Of a stretch of 64,000 nt of DNA, positions 43,767 to 52,781 are shown in pieces (the stretch's first letter is position 1; the number at the start of each line of letters is the position of its first letter). The notes under the pieces are model-generated. The model saw only the letters and a list, made by a program, of their open reading frames with translations. It ran no database searches and was not told the DNA's origin. The DNA lies in assembly GCA_964651395.1 (NCBI GenBank), contig CAZYXZ010000005.1:1-64000 (forward strand), written 5' to 3'. The position numbers and the translations under genes were made by a program. This stretch comes from CAZYXZ01 sp964651395. Its GTDB lineage: Bacteria; Actinomycetota; Actinomycetes; BP-191.

Positions 43767-44978
43767 CTAGTGTCGGCGGCCGATGCGCATCCCGGGAACG
43801 GCGACCGGACGCCGGCGGCTGCGTGTGTGTGCAGGCGGGCCGAACTCGGCGATGGCGGCCTGTCGTCCGGTGGGTGCCAGCGGATGGGACTTGGAGACGG
43901 CGTCCGCGTAGAGGTCTGTCTGATCGCGGGCAATCACTGACCAGTCGAACTGTGCTGCTCGGCGGATTCCCACAAGCCGTCGGGTGGCGGTTTGATCCTT
44001 GTCCTGCGCAGCGACCAGCACGGCGTCTGCCAGCGCTCCAACGTCACCATCCGAAACCAATGTGGCGAGTTCCCCGGCAACCTCCGGGATGGCACCTGTG
44101 GCGTAACCCGCGACGATCGCGCCGCAGGCCTGGGCCTCAACGGCCACGCGACCGAACTGCTCCACCCAGCTACTGGTGACGTGACTCGGCATGAGCAGGA
44201 CATGCATCCGCTGGTACTGCGCGACCAGTTGCTCGTGATCGGCCCACGGTTGGTGTTCTATGGTCAGGCCGGGACACTCGTCCGCTGCGCTCAGGGCCGA
44301 CTCAAGCATGTCGCCTGCGCCGACGAGCAAGAGGCGACATGGTCGTTCCGCCGCAACGAGTCGTGCCGTCGTCACGGCATCCGCGACACCTTTGTGTGCC
44401 TCGAGTCGACCCACCAAGCCGAGGACGAGTTCGTCGGCGGACATGTCCTGCCGGCCAGGCGCGAAAAGGCTCGTGTCGAGGCCGAGCGGTATGACGGAGA
44501 GCGCACCGCTGAAGCCCTTGCCGCGTGCAACCGACGCGGCTTGAGCGCTGCACGCGTAGATGCCGGAGACGCGTTGGAGGGCCCGTCGCTCCCACTGTGC
44601 GAAGGGCGGCGGGTAGCGCTTGTCGAGGTTTTGCGCCGTGTAACACGTCACGGGAAGGCGGGAGCCAACGAGGCGCAGGACTTGGCGCAGCACGGCGCTG
44701 ACCGGTTCAGCGTGCACGTCGATCAGATCAGGTCGCACGCTGTCGATGACCGCCGCTAGCGGGCCGCGCTCGTACCAGTGCGCGTTGACGCTTCCCCCGC
44801 GCCGGACTACTACCTCATGAATAGGGAACGCGTCAGTTGAGAGCCGACGCTCGCTCCCGGCGTCGGGCCACACGTTAGGCACCACGAGATGGATGTCGTT
44901 TCCGGCGTCGACCAGCGCTGCGTCACGCCGTCGGTGCGCGCGGTCACGACCCGCGTGGTAGATCCGCAATACGCGCAC
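43767..44978 (-). CDS. GT4-family glycosyltransferase
   Basis: 403 residues. GTG 44978 is chosen because it lies two bases after the previous stop; earlier in-frame codons are antisense. Donor-domain motifs LVLGLVGRLEAHKGVADAVT and SSWVEQFGRVAVEAQACG; acceptor-domain opening VLRIYHAGRD. The last ~25 residues are Arg-rich. Second of two adjacent GT4 genes. Confidence 0.84.
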   Translation of the reverse strand: MRVLRIYHAGRDRAHRRRDAALVDAGNDIHLVVPNVWPDAGSERRLSTDAFPIHEVVVRRGGSVNAHWYERGPLAAVIDSVRPDLIDVHAEPVSAVLRQVLRLVGSRLPVTCYTAQNLDKRYPPPFAQWERRALQRVSGIYACSAQAASVARGKGFSGALSVIPLGLDTSLFAPGRQDMSADELVLGLVGRLEAHKGVADAVTTARLVAAERPCRLLLVGAGDMLESALSAADECPGLTIEHQPWADHEQLVAQYQRMHVLLMPSHVTSSWVEQFGRVAVEAQACGAIVAGYATGAIPEVAGELATLVSDGDVGALADAVLVAAQDKDQTATRRLVGIRRAAQFDWSVIARDQTDLYADAVSKSHPLAPTGRQAAIAEFGPPAHTRSRRRPVAVPGMRIGRRH

Positions 44979-44980
44979 GA

Positions 44981-46045
44981 CTACCGCGCTGCCCGGAGTT
45001 CGTGAGCGAACTCGCGCGCGCGCGCCGCCCAGGACATTTCCTCCAGGTCTGCGATGGAAGGTCTGTCGGATGTGCGGTGAGTGGCCTCGAGCACGGCAGC
45101 GACGAAGCTCTGTCTGTCCGCGATATGCACGCGCGGATGGCTGATCAGTTGGAAGCCACTGCTGGGTGTTGCTACGACGGGCAGGCCGCTTGCCAGGTAC
45201 TCGTAGGACTTGATCGCATCGAGGCTCAGCGTGAAGTCTGTCACCAGATGAGGGCAGATAAGAACATCGAAACCTGCCATCCATGACGGTACCGACGTCC
45301 CTTCCACCGGCCCGTGAAGGGTCGTGTTGGGGAGTGCCGCGAGCAGGCCGCGGCTGCGTGCTGACAGGGCATTCGGCCCCAGGAGCTGGACGGAACCAAC
45401 GCCGGGTGTCAAGGCGACCGCCTTGATAAGGTCGATGTCGAGGCGGTCCTCATGGAGTGTTCCGACGTAGCCGATACGCGGGCGGGCACCGTCCATGTCT
45501 CGAGCCTCGACGTCCGTCCAGCCTGCGACGTCGACGCCGTTGTGAACTACTGCTGCGGTGACCGAGTACCGCTGATGCCACAGCCGCTTCAGCTCGTCAC
45601 TGCAGACCACTGTTCGAGCCCTGGCAGCGAGCCGACGCTCCGCGCGAATGATCCGGCGAATGATGCGCGGCGGAAGCGTTGCGTGGCGCCAGTCGTCGGT
45701 CACGTCGTAGACGGCGGGCACGTGGGCGCCAAGGAGCAGCGCACCGAGCACCGGCTCGTTGATCCAGAGAACGTCGCTGTCGAGCAGGCCCGCTCGGGCG
45801 AGCGACCGGCTGGCTGCCCGAAAGCCACCCAGCCGTTTGGGCAGGTGAAGCTCCGGGCGGAAGACCCGCACGCCCGGCACCGGGGCAGACTCCCGGGCCC
45901 GTCGTCCCAGAACGGGTGGGTCGATGAAGACGATCTCGCGCACGAGTTCTTGACGCAGCAGCTCGCTGGCGAGCCATTGGTTGCGTCTCCAGATGTCGTC
46001 CCAGCGCTCGTGGCTGATCACGGTGACGCGATCGAGTGACTTCAC
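44981..46045 (-). CDS. Glycosyltransferase, GT4-like
   Basis: 354 residues from ATG 46045, two bases from the TylF-type methyltransferase stop. Opening VTVISHERWDDIWRRNQWLA and YDVTDDWRHATLP with WINEPVLGALLLG fits a subgroup of GT-B transferases of capsule loci. The C-terminal LICPHLVTDFTLSLDAIKSYEYLASGLP carries the donor-site motif (D.IK.YEYLA.G.P). Cytoplasmic, sugar specificity unknown. Confidence 0.84.
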   Translation of the reverse strand: MKSLDRVTVISHERWDDIWRRNQWLASELLRQELVREIVFIDPPVLGRRARESAPVPGVRVFRPELHLPKRLGGFRAASRSLARAGLLDSDVLWINEPVLGALLLGAHVPAVYDVTDDWRHATLPPRIIRRIIRAERRLAARARTVVCSDELKRLWHQRYSVTAAVVHNGVDVAGWTDVEARDMDGARPRIGYVGTLHEDRLDIDLIKAVALTPGVGSVQLLGPNALSARSRGLLAALPNTTLHGPVEGTSVPSWMAGFDVLICPHLVTDFTLSLDAIKSYEYLASGLPVVATPSSGFQLISHPRVHIADRQSFVAAVLEATHRTSDRPSIADLEEMSWAARAREFAHELRAAR

Positions 46046-46047
46046 CT

Positions 46048-46887
46048 CTAGGTGCCTGCTCGCCAGTACGCGCCGGAACCGTCGATGTCCCTGATCTCGT
46101 CGTTGATGTTGTGACGGTCGCGGAACTCCTGAACCGCGGCTTTGCAGGAGGAGACGCTTCCGTAGTCGTCGATGATGCAGAAACCGCCGGCTGACAACTT
46201 CGGGTACAGCGCATCGAGCGCCTGCATCGTCGACTCGTAGAGGTCGCCATCCAGGCGGAGAACGGCGAGCTGCTCGATGGGAGCCGTCGGCAACGTGTCC
46301 TTGAACCAGCCCACAAGGAACCGCACTCGCTCGTCGAGCAGGTCGTATCTGCGAAAGTTGTCTCTCACCTGCTCCACACTCACGGCCAGCTCATCGAAGC
46401 GGTCGAAGTGCGCCCCGGTGTCGGCGGGGTAGCGATGCGGATCCGGTGGCGGCAGCCCGCGGAATGAGTCGGCGACCCACACGGTGCGAGCCGTTTCCCC
46501 ATGAGCCTTCAGGCACCCACGCATGAAGATCGTAGTGCCGCCGCGCCAGACCCCCGTCTCGATGAGATCGCCGGGCACCTGATCCGCAATCACACGGTCG
46601 ATGCACTCCTTGACGTTGCGCAACCGTCTGAGACCGACCATCGACTCGGCGCGCGCGGGCCAGTCGAGGCCGTTCTCTCTCGCGTGGGGGTCATAGGGGC
46701 GCTTGCGAACGAGTTCGTATCCGAGCCGATGAAGCGAGGGTCCAATGCGCTGACCGACCTTTTGCTTCCAGCTCGAACGCCCCATGCCCGTCAGCGCGCC
46801 GGCGATCTCGTCGCTGTCCTCGAAGAGGCTCCGGGTGAGCGTCTTCATCAACAGGTCGAGGTAGAGCTCGCCTCCGGCATCCAGCAT
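46048..46887 (-). CDS. TylF/MycF-type O-methyltransferase
   Basis: 279 residues from ATG 46887. Motifs DLIETGVWRGGTTIFMRG (I), VWVADSFRGLPPPD (II), LRLDGDLYESTMQALDALYP and FCIIDDYGSVSSCKAAVQEF are those of macrocin-type sugar O-methyltransferases, including the two Asp-rich metal loops. It should methylate a sugar hydroxyl, supporting a methylated polysaccharide product. Last gene of the cluster on this strand. Confidence 0.87.
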   Translation of the reverse strand: MLDAGGELYLDLLMKTLTRSLFEDSDEIAGALTGMGRSSWKQKVGQRIGPSLHRLGYELVRKRPYDPHARENGLDWPARAESMVGLRRLRNVKECIDRVIADQVPGDLIETGVWRGGTTIFMRGCLKAHGETARTVWVADSFRGLPPPDPHRYPADTGAHFDRFDELAVSVEQVRDNFRRYDLLDERVRFLVGWFKDTLPTAPIEQLAVLRLDGDLYESTMQALDALYPKLSAGGFCIIDDYGSVSSCKAAVQEFRDRHNINDEIRDIDGSGAYWRAGT

Positions 46888-46916
46888 GCGAGAACTCTAC
46901 GGTGCCAGGCCGCTCC

Positions 46917-47741
46917 TCACCGCGCGCGGTGAGCCACCACCTGGACGTACTCGGATGGGACCGCGAGCGCGCCATCGGTGGAGCGATTGCACTCGTCGGC
47001 AAGCGCGATGAGTTGGGTGCGCAGCGACTCACGTCCGGTGTCGTCGAGTGCCGCGGACGCCTTCACGATCGGTCCGTAGTAGGCCTGGAAAGTGTCGTAG
47101 AAGTGTGTGGCCGAGCGATAGCGGAATACGAAGTGTTGGCGCGTGATCTCCGCCGTGGCTCCGCTGCCGAGCAGTTGCTGGAGTCGCGCGTCCGTACCCC
47201 ATAGCAGCGGCGACGGCACTCCGGTGGGCGGGGCGACGTGCGCCCCCACAATCTTGAACAGCCGCCCGATGAAGCCCTCGGGTGTCCAGTTGGCGAGGCC
47301 GATGCGACCGCCGGGCTTACACACGCGCAGCAGTTCGGCTGCTGCACGGTCGGGGTCCGGGACGAACATCACTCCGAACGTCGAGAGAACGGCATCGAAG
47401 CTCGCATCGGGGAAGGGGAGGTTCTCGGCATCTGCCACCTGCGTCTGGATGTCCAGCCCCTCGGCAGCGGCGCGTCGCGCGGCACACTCGAGCAGAGCCG
47501 GGACGTAGTCCGTTGCGGTCACCGCGGCTCCGCGCCGAGCGGCGGCCAGCGACGCATTCCCGTTGCCAGCGGCGACGTCGAGAACTTGCGAGCCGGCGAC
47601 GATGTCGACGGCCTCGCAGACTGTCTCCCCGACGATCTGCAGTGTTGTGCCGATGACGGCGTAGTCGCCGCTGGCCCAGGTCGCCTGCTGGCGGGCCTTG
47701 ACCGCTTCGAGGTCCGGCGTGGCGGTGATGGCGGTGGTCAT
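46917..47741 (-). CDS. Class I SAM methyltransferase (UbiE/Methyltransf_11-like)
   Basis: 274 residues from ATG 47741 with AAAGGAG ten bases upstream. Motif I VLDVAAGNGNASLAAARRG, motif II TATDYVPALL, FPDASFDAVLSTFGVMFVPD and LLRVCKPGGRIGLANWTP. Typical small-molecule methyltransferase, cytoplasmic. Paired with the TIGR03086 protein upstream (14-base gap), a common actinobacterial pairing of unknown purpose. Confidence 0.84.
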   Translation of the reverse strand: MTTAITATPDLEAVKARQQATWASGDYAVIGTTLQIVGETVCEAVDIVAGSQVLDVAAGNGNASLAAARRGAAVTATDYVPALLECAARRAAAEGLDIQTQVADAENLPFPDASFDAVLSTFGVMFVPDPDRAAAELLRVCKPGGRIGLANWTPEGFIGRLFKIVGAHVAPPTGVPSPLLWGTDARLQQLLGSGATAEITRQHFVFRYRSATHFYDTFQAYYGPIVKASAALDDTGRESLRTQLIALADECNRSTDGALAVPSEYVQVVAHRAR

Positions 47742-47754
47742 CTCTGCTGCTCCT

Positions 47755-48399
47755 TTAGCTGTTCGGGACGTGGCGTCCGCTGAATGCGACGAGTCGTTCG
47801 AGCGGGCTGGCACCCGCCGGCGGAGTGGTCTCGGCTGCGAAGGTGTCTCCGTTACGAAGCCCGGGCACCACGATCTGACGGGCAGCGGCTTCGATGTCGG
47901 CCACCAGTGCGTCGGAGGGCGCGTACTGCTGACCGGTGGCTGTGGCCAGGTCCCAGCCGTGGATCAGCCCGTCGAAGCACGTGTAGGCGGTGAACGTCGT
48001 GGCAGGCACGGTTCCGAAGGGCGCGTCCATGTCGCGCTCCTGCGATCCCGGGGTGTGTACCGCTGCGAGCAGCTCAGTCATCATCCGGTGCCAGTGCTCG
48101 GTGGTCGACTCCGGCGTGGTCGGGGCGGCCGGGGATGGACCACCGCGGAAGACCGGCGAGAAGTGCGTCGCGCCGTCGATCATGTGCTGGAGGACGCCGG
48201 TCACCGTGTACTCGTCGCACGGCGTGGGTGCGTCGAGCTGGTCCGGCCGGATGCCGTCGACCACGGGCCGGATCGCCTTGATGACCTCGTCGAGCTGTGC
48301 GACTGCGTCCATGCGGACTCCTCGGGTAATGGCGCTGGCGACGGCTTCCCGGTCGCGACCGAGCGTGATGAGCTGCTCCGTGGTCGGGATCTGCGTCAT
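47755..48399 (-). CDS. TIGR03086-family metal-binding protein (DinB/mycothiol-dependent isomerase fold)
   Basis: 214 residues from ATG 48399; AAGGA lies 7-8 bases upstream. The four-helix DinB fold is recognisable by the conserved CDEYTVTGVLQHMID and FDGLIHGWDLATATGQ motifs, whose His residues bind a metal. Related proteins use mycothiol or bacillithiol; here the function is unknown. Probably co-transcribed with the methyltransferase downstream. Confidence 0.84.
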   Translation of the reverse strand: MTQIPTTEQLITLGRDREAVASAITRGVRMDAVAQLDEVIKAIRPVVDGIRPDQLDAPTPCDEYTVTGVLQHMIDGATHFSPVFRGGPSPAAPTTPESTTEHWHRMMTELLAAVHTPGSQERDMDAPFGTVPATTFTAYTCFDGLIHGWDLATATGQQYAPSDALVADIEAAARQIVVPGLRNGDTFAAETTPPAGASPLERLVAFSGRHVPNS

Positions 48400-48567
48400 G
48401 GCGTGATCCTTCGCCGTGGTACGTGCCTGGTCATCGGCAGGTTCCGCCAGTGTTCGGCGGCGCCGATGGCGTGAACTACCCACAGACCGACTGCCGGTTC
48501 GTCCCGGCTATCGTTGAGCGGCCTCGCCGCGTTCGTGGCGGGACAGCTACGAGTTGACGGAGGCGGT

Positions 48568-49689
48568 GTGCCGACGGTGTCCGTTGTGTCGGCGGGCCGT
48601 GACCAGAGGCATCACATCAACGTGTTACGGGGTGCGTCTGCACTCGTCGTGATGCTTGTCCACATCTACATGGTCATCAGCGCACACCGCGACATCCACG
48701 GTGTGGCTGGGTACCGTGCGGTCGTCGTTGCTGCGCAGATGGCCGTGCGGTGCTTCTTCGTCCTGAGCGGCTATCTCTTGATCGACTCATGAATGCGTGA
48801 GCGCGCCGCTGGCCGGGGATGGGTGGCTCGGTTCTACTCAAGGCGTGGAGCGCGGCTCCTCCCGCTCTGGCTCGTAACCGGTCTCTGTCTCGTGCTGCTT
48901 CGCTCCTACAGAGACCTTTTCGATTTCTGGTCCACGCTTCAGTACTTCACGTTCACGCAGTTGTTCGCGCTTCGGCCACCGCTGCTGGATCCGGGATGGA
49001 CGATCTACTGCGAGGTGGTCTACTACGCGCTTCTCCCCATCGTCGTTGCGGCAGTGGCGCGCGTATCAGGCCGACCGATCAAGGCGCTGACCGTTCTTGG
49101 GTTCGCCGTCGCGGGAATCGCCCTGCGGCCTGTGCTGTCCAGCCTTGGTCTGGTGAGTCCGCGACTCCACGCACCCTTGTTCGCGGCCGATCTGTTCGTC
49201 ATCTTCCTCGCGGGCGTGGCGCTCCGAATGGCTGAGCAGCGGCTCGTCGTGCTGCGGGGAAAGGGCACGCTCATGCTGGGCCTTGCCGGGGCAGCCGGCA
49301 TCGTCGCAGTGTCAACGTACCCACCGCGACTCGGTGGCTCGGTGTTGTTCAATCTCGTCTCAATTCCGCCGCTCGTGGCCATTGTGGCCTCCGGAACGGC
49401 CCGCTCAAGAGTGTTGGCTTACGTCGGCCGCAGCGCCTACGGCGTGTACCTGCTTCATATGTTCTTCGTGGAGTGGGTGATCTTCCGTTTCGCCATCACG
49501 ACGGAGTCGAGTCGAACCCGCGTCCTACTGATCGCAGTCACGATCGTGGCCGCCACCCTGCTCGCTGCCTTCATGCTGCACCGGACCGTGGAGCGCCCGG
49601 CCATTGAGTGGATGCGGCGCCGGTTGACTTCACGGCTCGCGAGGAGGCAGCTGGGCTCGGCGCCTGGCAGTGCTTCCAGCGTGGCGTGA
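48568..49689 (+). pseudogene. Acyltransferase-3 (OafA-like) gene interrupted by in-frame TGA at 48790
   Basis: Two pieces in the same frame together give one acyltransferase-3 membrane protein. The first (from GTG 48568, GGAGG upstream) holds INVLRGASALVVMLVHIYMV and FFVLSGYLLI; then comes TGA at 48790-48792, directly followed by ATG 48793 and the rest (RFYSRRGARLLPLWLV..., ~9 helices, ending VERPAIEWMRRRL). The break falls right where intact relatives continue (FFVLSG.LI...R...FY.RR..R..P). A nonsense mutation is the simplest reading; reinitiation at the adjacent ATG could still make the C-terminal part, which lacks the first helix and the catalytic His region. Acetylation of polysaccharide would be the original role. 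Confidence 0.8.
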
Positions 49690-49807
49690 TCTACCCATCC
49701 GCGCAGCCGGTGTTGGCGGAAGTGGCCGATGTGGGCTGCTTCAGGTCGGCGCATCCTCGGGCCTGACGGCGCGGCACAGCCGGCCGCGAACGACCGGAGG
49801 CGAACCG

Positions 49808-50173
49808 ATGCGTTACAGCATTCAGGAGATCCCAATCGAGATGGAGCTCGACGGCATCCAGACGAGGGCGATCGAGGGCGGAGACATCCTCACTCGCGTC
49901 ATCGACCTGCCAGCGGGCGTGGACTTCACACCACTGTTCGTGGGACTGCCCGGCGACATGTGTCAGTGCCCGCACTGGGGCTACGTGGTGAAGGGGTCGA
50001 TCAACCTGCGTTACGCCGACGGCCGCGAGGAGGCCAACCGGGCCGGCGACGTCTACTACTGGCCGGGCGGTCACACCGGCTGGACCGACGAGGGTGTGAC
50101 GTTCGTGGAATTCAGCCCGACCGTCGAGATTCTTCCGGTGCTGGACCACTTGTCTCGGCAGCTGGCCGGCTGA
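49808..50173 (+). CDS. Cupin-fold protein
   Basis: 121 residues from ATG 49808 with CGGAGG upstream. A single cupin barrel is visible: CPHWGYVVKGSINLRYADG (motif 1, with H) and AGDVYYWPGGHTGWTDEGV (motif 2). Metal ligands are incomplete compared with active dioxygenases (no HxH in motif 1), so binding or isomerase roles are as likely as catalysis. It sits between the broken acyltransferase and a LuxR regulator. Confidence 0.8.
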   Translation: MRYSIQEIPIEMELDGIQTRAIEGGDILTRVIDLPAGVDFTPLFVGLPGDMCQCPHWGYVVKGSINLRYADGREEANRAGDVYYWPGGHTGWTDEGVTFVEFSPTVEILPVLDHLSRQLAG

Positions 50174-50199
50174 TCACGCACACGCAGTACCGTGACTGC

Positions 50200-51840
50200 G
50201 TGACCGTGAACACGTTGGCAGCCCTCGCCGAAGCCCGCGAGGCGCTGCAGCAGGGCGACTGGCAGGCGGCGCTCGACGGCGTCCAGTCCGTGGGTGTCAC
50301 GTCCGGCATCGCGGAGGCGGACCGGCTCGATATCGCTGCGGAGGCGTTGTGGTGGCTCGGCCACCTCGATCGCTGCATCGCCTCGCGCGAGGAGGCGTAT
50401 GCCTGCTACGAGTCGCTCGGTGAGTCGCTGTCGGCCGGCAGGTGCGCGGTAAGGCTCTGGGAGCACCATTCGATGAATGTGCGACCGGCCATCGCCGGAG
50501 CCTGGCTACGGCGTGCACGACGTGCGCTCGAGAGCGCTCCGCAGTCGGCGGAGTACTGCTCTTTGGTGCTGCGCGAGGCGGAGGTCGCCCATGGCGCGGG
50601 CGAACTTGACCACGCGGCGTCGCTAGCGGCTGGCGCCTTGGTGCTCGCTCGCGTGCTTGGATCACGCGACCTCGAGGCCGAGGCACTGCAGACGACCGGT
50701 CGTATTCTCATCGACGCGGGTCGGCTCGCCGACGGCTTGGGACACCTCGACGAGGCGATGCTCTTAGCGGTTGAAGGGCGACTGTCGGCCTACTCGACGG
50801 GCAAGGTCTACTGCAGTCTTATCAGCGCCTGCGAGTCGCTCGGCGATCTGCGCCGCGCGGCTGAGTGGACCGACGCCACCGCGCGATGGTCCGAAAAGCA
50901 CCCGCTTGCCATGTGGCCTGGAATCTGCCGCGTGCATCATGCGGCGCTGCTGCAGCTGCGAGGGGACTGGGTCGGCGCCGAGCGCGAGGCACGGCAGGCA
51001 TGCGTGGAGCTGGACGGCTTTCATGTGCCCAACGTCGCTGCCGGTTACGTCGAGATCGCTGAGATCCGACGCCGATTGGGTGACCTCGACGGCGCAGAAG
51101 CCGCCTTCGCGAAAGCCGAGGAGCTGTGTGGTCATCAGAGTCCTGGTCTGGCGCTCCTCCGCCTGGCGCAAGGACGGATCGATGCAGCGAGCGGCACCAT
51201 CACGCGGATGCTGGCGGAGGAGACCTGGAACCACCTCGCACGCGCGAAACTGCTGCCCGCGCGAGTTCAAATTGCCGTGGCAGCGCAGGACTTGGACGCG
51301 GCCGCCGATGCCGTAGTGGAACTCGAGCAGATCGCCGCCGACTACGAGAGCCCGGCTCTCCGCGCCGCAGCGCTTTCGGCGCGGGGCCGACTCCTGCTCG
51401 CACAGGGCGAGGCCGGAGCTGCGTGCGCTTCGCTGCACGAAGCGCTCAAGCGATGGCAAGAGCTCGAGGTTCCCTACGAGGTCGCGACGGCACGCCTGCT
51501 CCTGGGACAGGCCTGTCGCAACAGCGGCGACGAGGACAGCGCCGTCCGCTCGTTCACCAGCGCGGCGGCCATCTTCGACCGGCTGGGCGCAGCCACAGAC
51601 GCGCGGCACCTTCGCGATCTGACGACGCCATCCGCTCTGCCCGCTGGCCTGACTGCACGAGAGGCGGAGGTGCTGTCGCTGGTCGCGTCGGGCCAAACCA
51701 ACAAGGAGATCGCGTCAGTTCTGTTCCTCAGTGAGCGCACGGTCGCGCGTCACCTCTCGAACATCTTCACCAAGATCGGCGTGCCATCCCGTACTGCAGC
51801 GGCGGCCTTCGCCTACGAAAACAACCTCACGCTGACCTAA
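50200..51840 (+). CDS. LuxR-type transcriptional regulator with TPR-like N-terminus
   Basis: 546 residues from GTG 50200 (GTG 50206 also possible). Residues ~1-470 are a chain of helical hairpins (AEALWWLGHLDRCIASREEA, AAALSARGRLLLAQGEAGAA, etc.), i.e. a TPR-like repeat array. The C-terminus is a complete LuxR/GerE helix-turn-helix: LTAREAEVLSLVASGQTNKE and VARHLSNIFTKIGVPSRTAA. The NTPase domain of large LAL regulators is absent. It may sense a ligand or partner through the repeats. Its last bases overlap the convergent FkbM gene. Confidence 0.87.
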   Translation: MTVNTLAALAEAREALQQGDWQAALDGVQSVGVTSGIAEADRLDIAAEALWWLGHLDRCIASREEAYACYESLGESLSAGRCAVRLWEHHSMNVRPAIAGAWLRRARRALESAPQSAEYCSLVLREAEVAHGAGELDHAASLAAGALVLARVLGSRDLEAEALQTTGRILIDAGRLADGLGHLDEAMLLAVEGRLSAYSTGKVYCSLISACESLGDLRRAAEWTDATARWSEKHPLAMWPGICRVHHAALLQLRGDWVGAEREARQACVELDGFHVPNVAAGYVEIAEIRRRLGDLDGAEAAFAKAEELCGHQSPGLALLRLAQGRIDAASGTITRMLAEETWNHLARAKLLPARVQIAVAAQDLDAAADAVVELEQIAADYESPALRAAALSARGRLLLAQGEAGAACASLHEALKRWQELEVPYEVATARLLLGQACRNSGDEDSAVRSFTSAAAIFDRLGAATDARHLRDLTTPSALPAGLTAREAEVLSLVASGQTNKEIASVLFLSERTVARHLSNIFTKIGVPSRTAAAAFAYENNLTLT

Positions 51841-52763
51841 GCCGATGCCGCTGTCAGCACGGACAGCCGATCAGCGGGAGCGATGAGGATGTCGTCGAGT
51901 GGCAGCGGACTCTCGAACCGGTCGAGGCGCAACCACGTCCCATCGGTCTGGCGGCGGTGGAATGTGTAGTCCAGCCCGTCGAACTGATCACTGACCGCGC
52001 TGGTGGGGTCCACACCGCGCCGCTGGAACATTCCCACGTTCCACTCCGCGTAGATGACGGGCCTCATCTCGCGGATGGTCGCCGCCGCACCTTGCAGGAA
52101 CAAGTCCTCATGGCCCTCAATGTCCACCTTGACGAAGTCGAGCCGGATTGTGGGTCGGCTCGACAAGTAGCCGTCCAGGGTGATCAGCCGCGTCCGCACG
52201 GTAGCGAAGCGGTCGTCGAGCCCATCCGCAACCAGCACCGACGCATTGCCGGTGCCGGCGCCTCGCTCGAAATCCTCGCGGAGTGTGATCACGGCCTCGG
52301 CCTCCACGGACGACAGCCCTAGGCGTTCGACTGTGGCGGAGCCCAGTACGCCGTTCCGGCGAAGGTTGTCCTCTAGGCGGTCGGCATTGCGAGGAACCGG
52401 CTCGAACGCGAACAAATGGCCACGTGCCTCGGCGCAGGTACGCGCCAAGGGCACCGACCAGAAGCCCACGTTCGCTCCGACGTCTAGGGCGCAGCCGCCC
52501 TGGCGGATGAACCGACGTCCCAGGTTGATGCCGACGTCGTCATACTCGCCCGTGTAATAGGCGCGGAACTCGGTCCGTGCGCGTAGATCTACCAGCATCT
52601 CGTGCCCGAGCTTCATCTTCGCGATGACCTGCGCCGACGGCCCGCTCCCCTGTAGGTAGTCGTCGCAGAGATCGATCAGTCGTGTCCGGCCGCGCATGTC
52701 GCGTGGGGAGTGTCGTAGGAACGTGGCGGCAACCCACCGAGCGGTTCGCAAGGTCATCGGCAC
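51837..52763 (-). CDS. FkbM-family methyltransferase
   Basis: 308 residues from ATG 52763. Motif I is CALDVGANVGFWSVPLART, motif II FAFEPVPRNADRLEDNLRR, and the catalytic-region FVKVDIEGHEDLFLQGAA is diagnostic of FkbM. It is a second, distinct FkbM enzyme outside the main glycan cluster. Convergent with the LuxR gene (4-base overlap) and 18 bases downstream of the KARI-like gene on the same strand, so possibly co-transcribed. Confidence 0.84.
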   Translation of the reverse strand: MPMTLRTARWVAATFLRHSPRDMRGRTRLIDLCDDYLQGSGPSAQVIAKMKLGHEMLVDLRARTEFRAYYTGEYDDVGINLGRRFIRQGGCALDVGANVGFWSVPLARTCAEARGHLFAFEPVPRNADRLEDNLRRNGVLGSATVERLGLSSVEAEAVITLREDFERGAGTGNASVLVADGLDDRFATVRTRLITLDGYLSSRPTIRLDFVKVDIEGHEDLFLQGAAATIREMRPVIYAEWNVGMFQRRGVDPTSAVSDQFDGLDYTFHRRQTDGTWLRLDRFESPLPLDDILIAPADRLSVLTAASA

Positions 52764-52781
52764 CGATCTAGCCTGCCAGAC

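Noticed and set aside
48790..48792. In-frame TGA could be a selenocysteine codon
   Set aside because: Acyltransferase-3 proteins have no known selenocysteine at this site and I see no SECIS-like hairpin just downstream; nonsense mutation or reinitiation is simpler.
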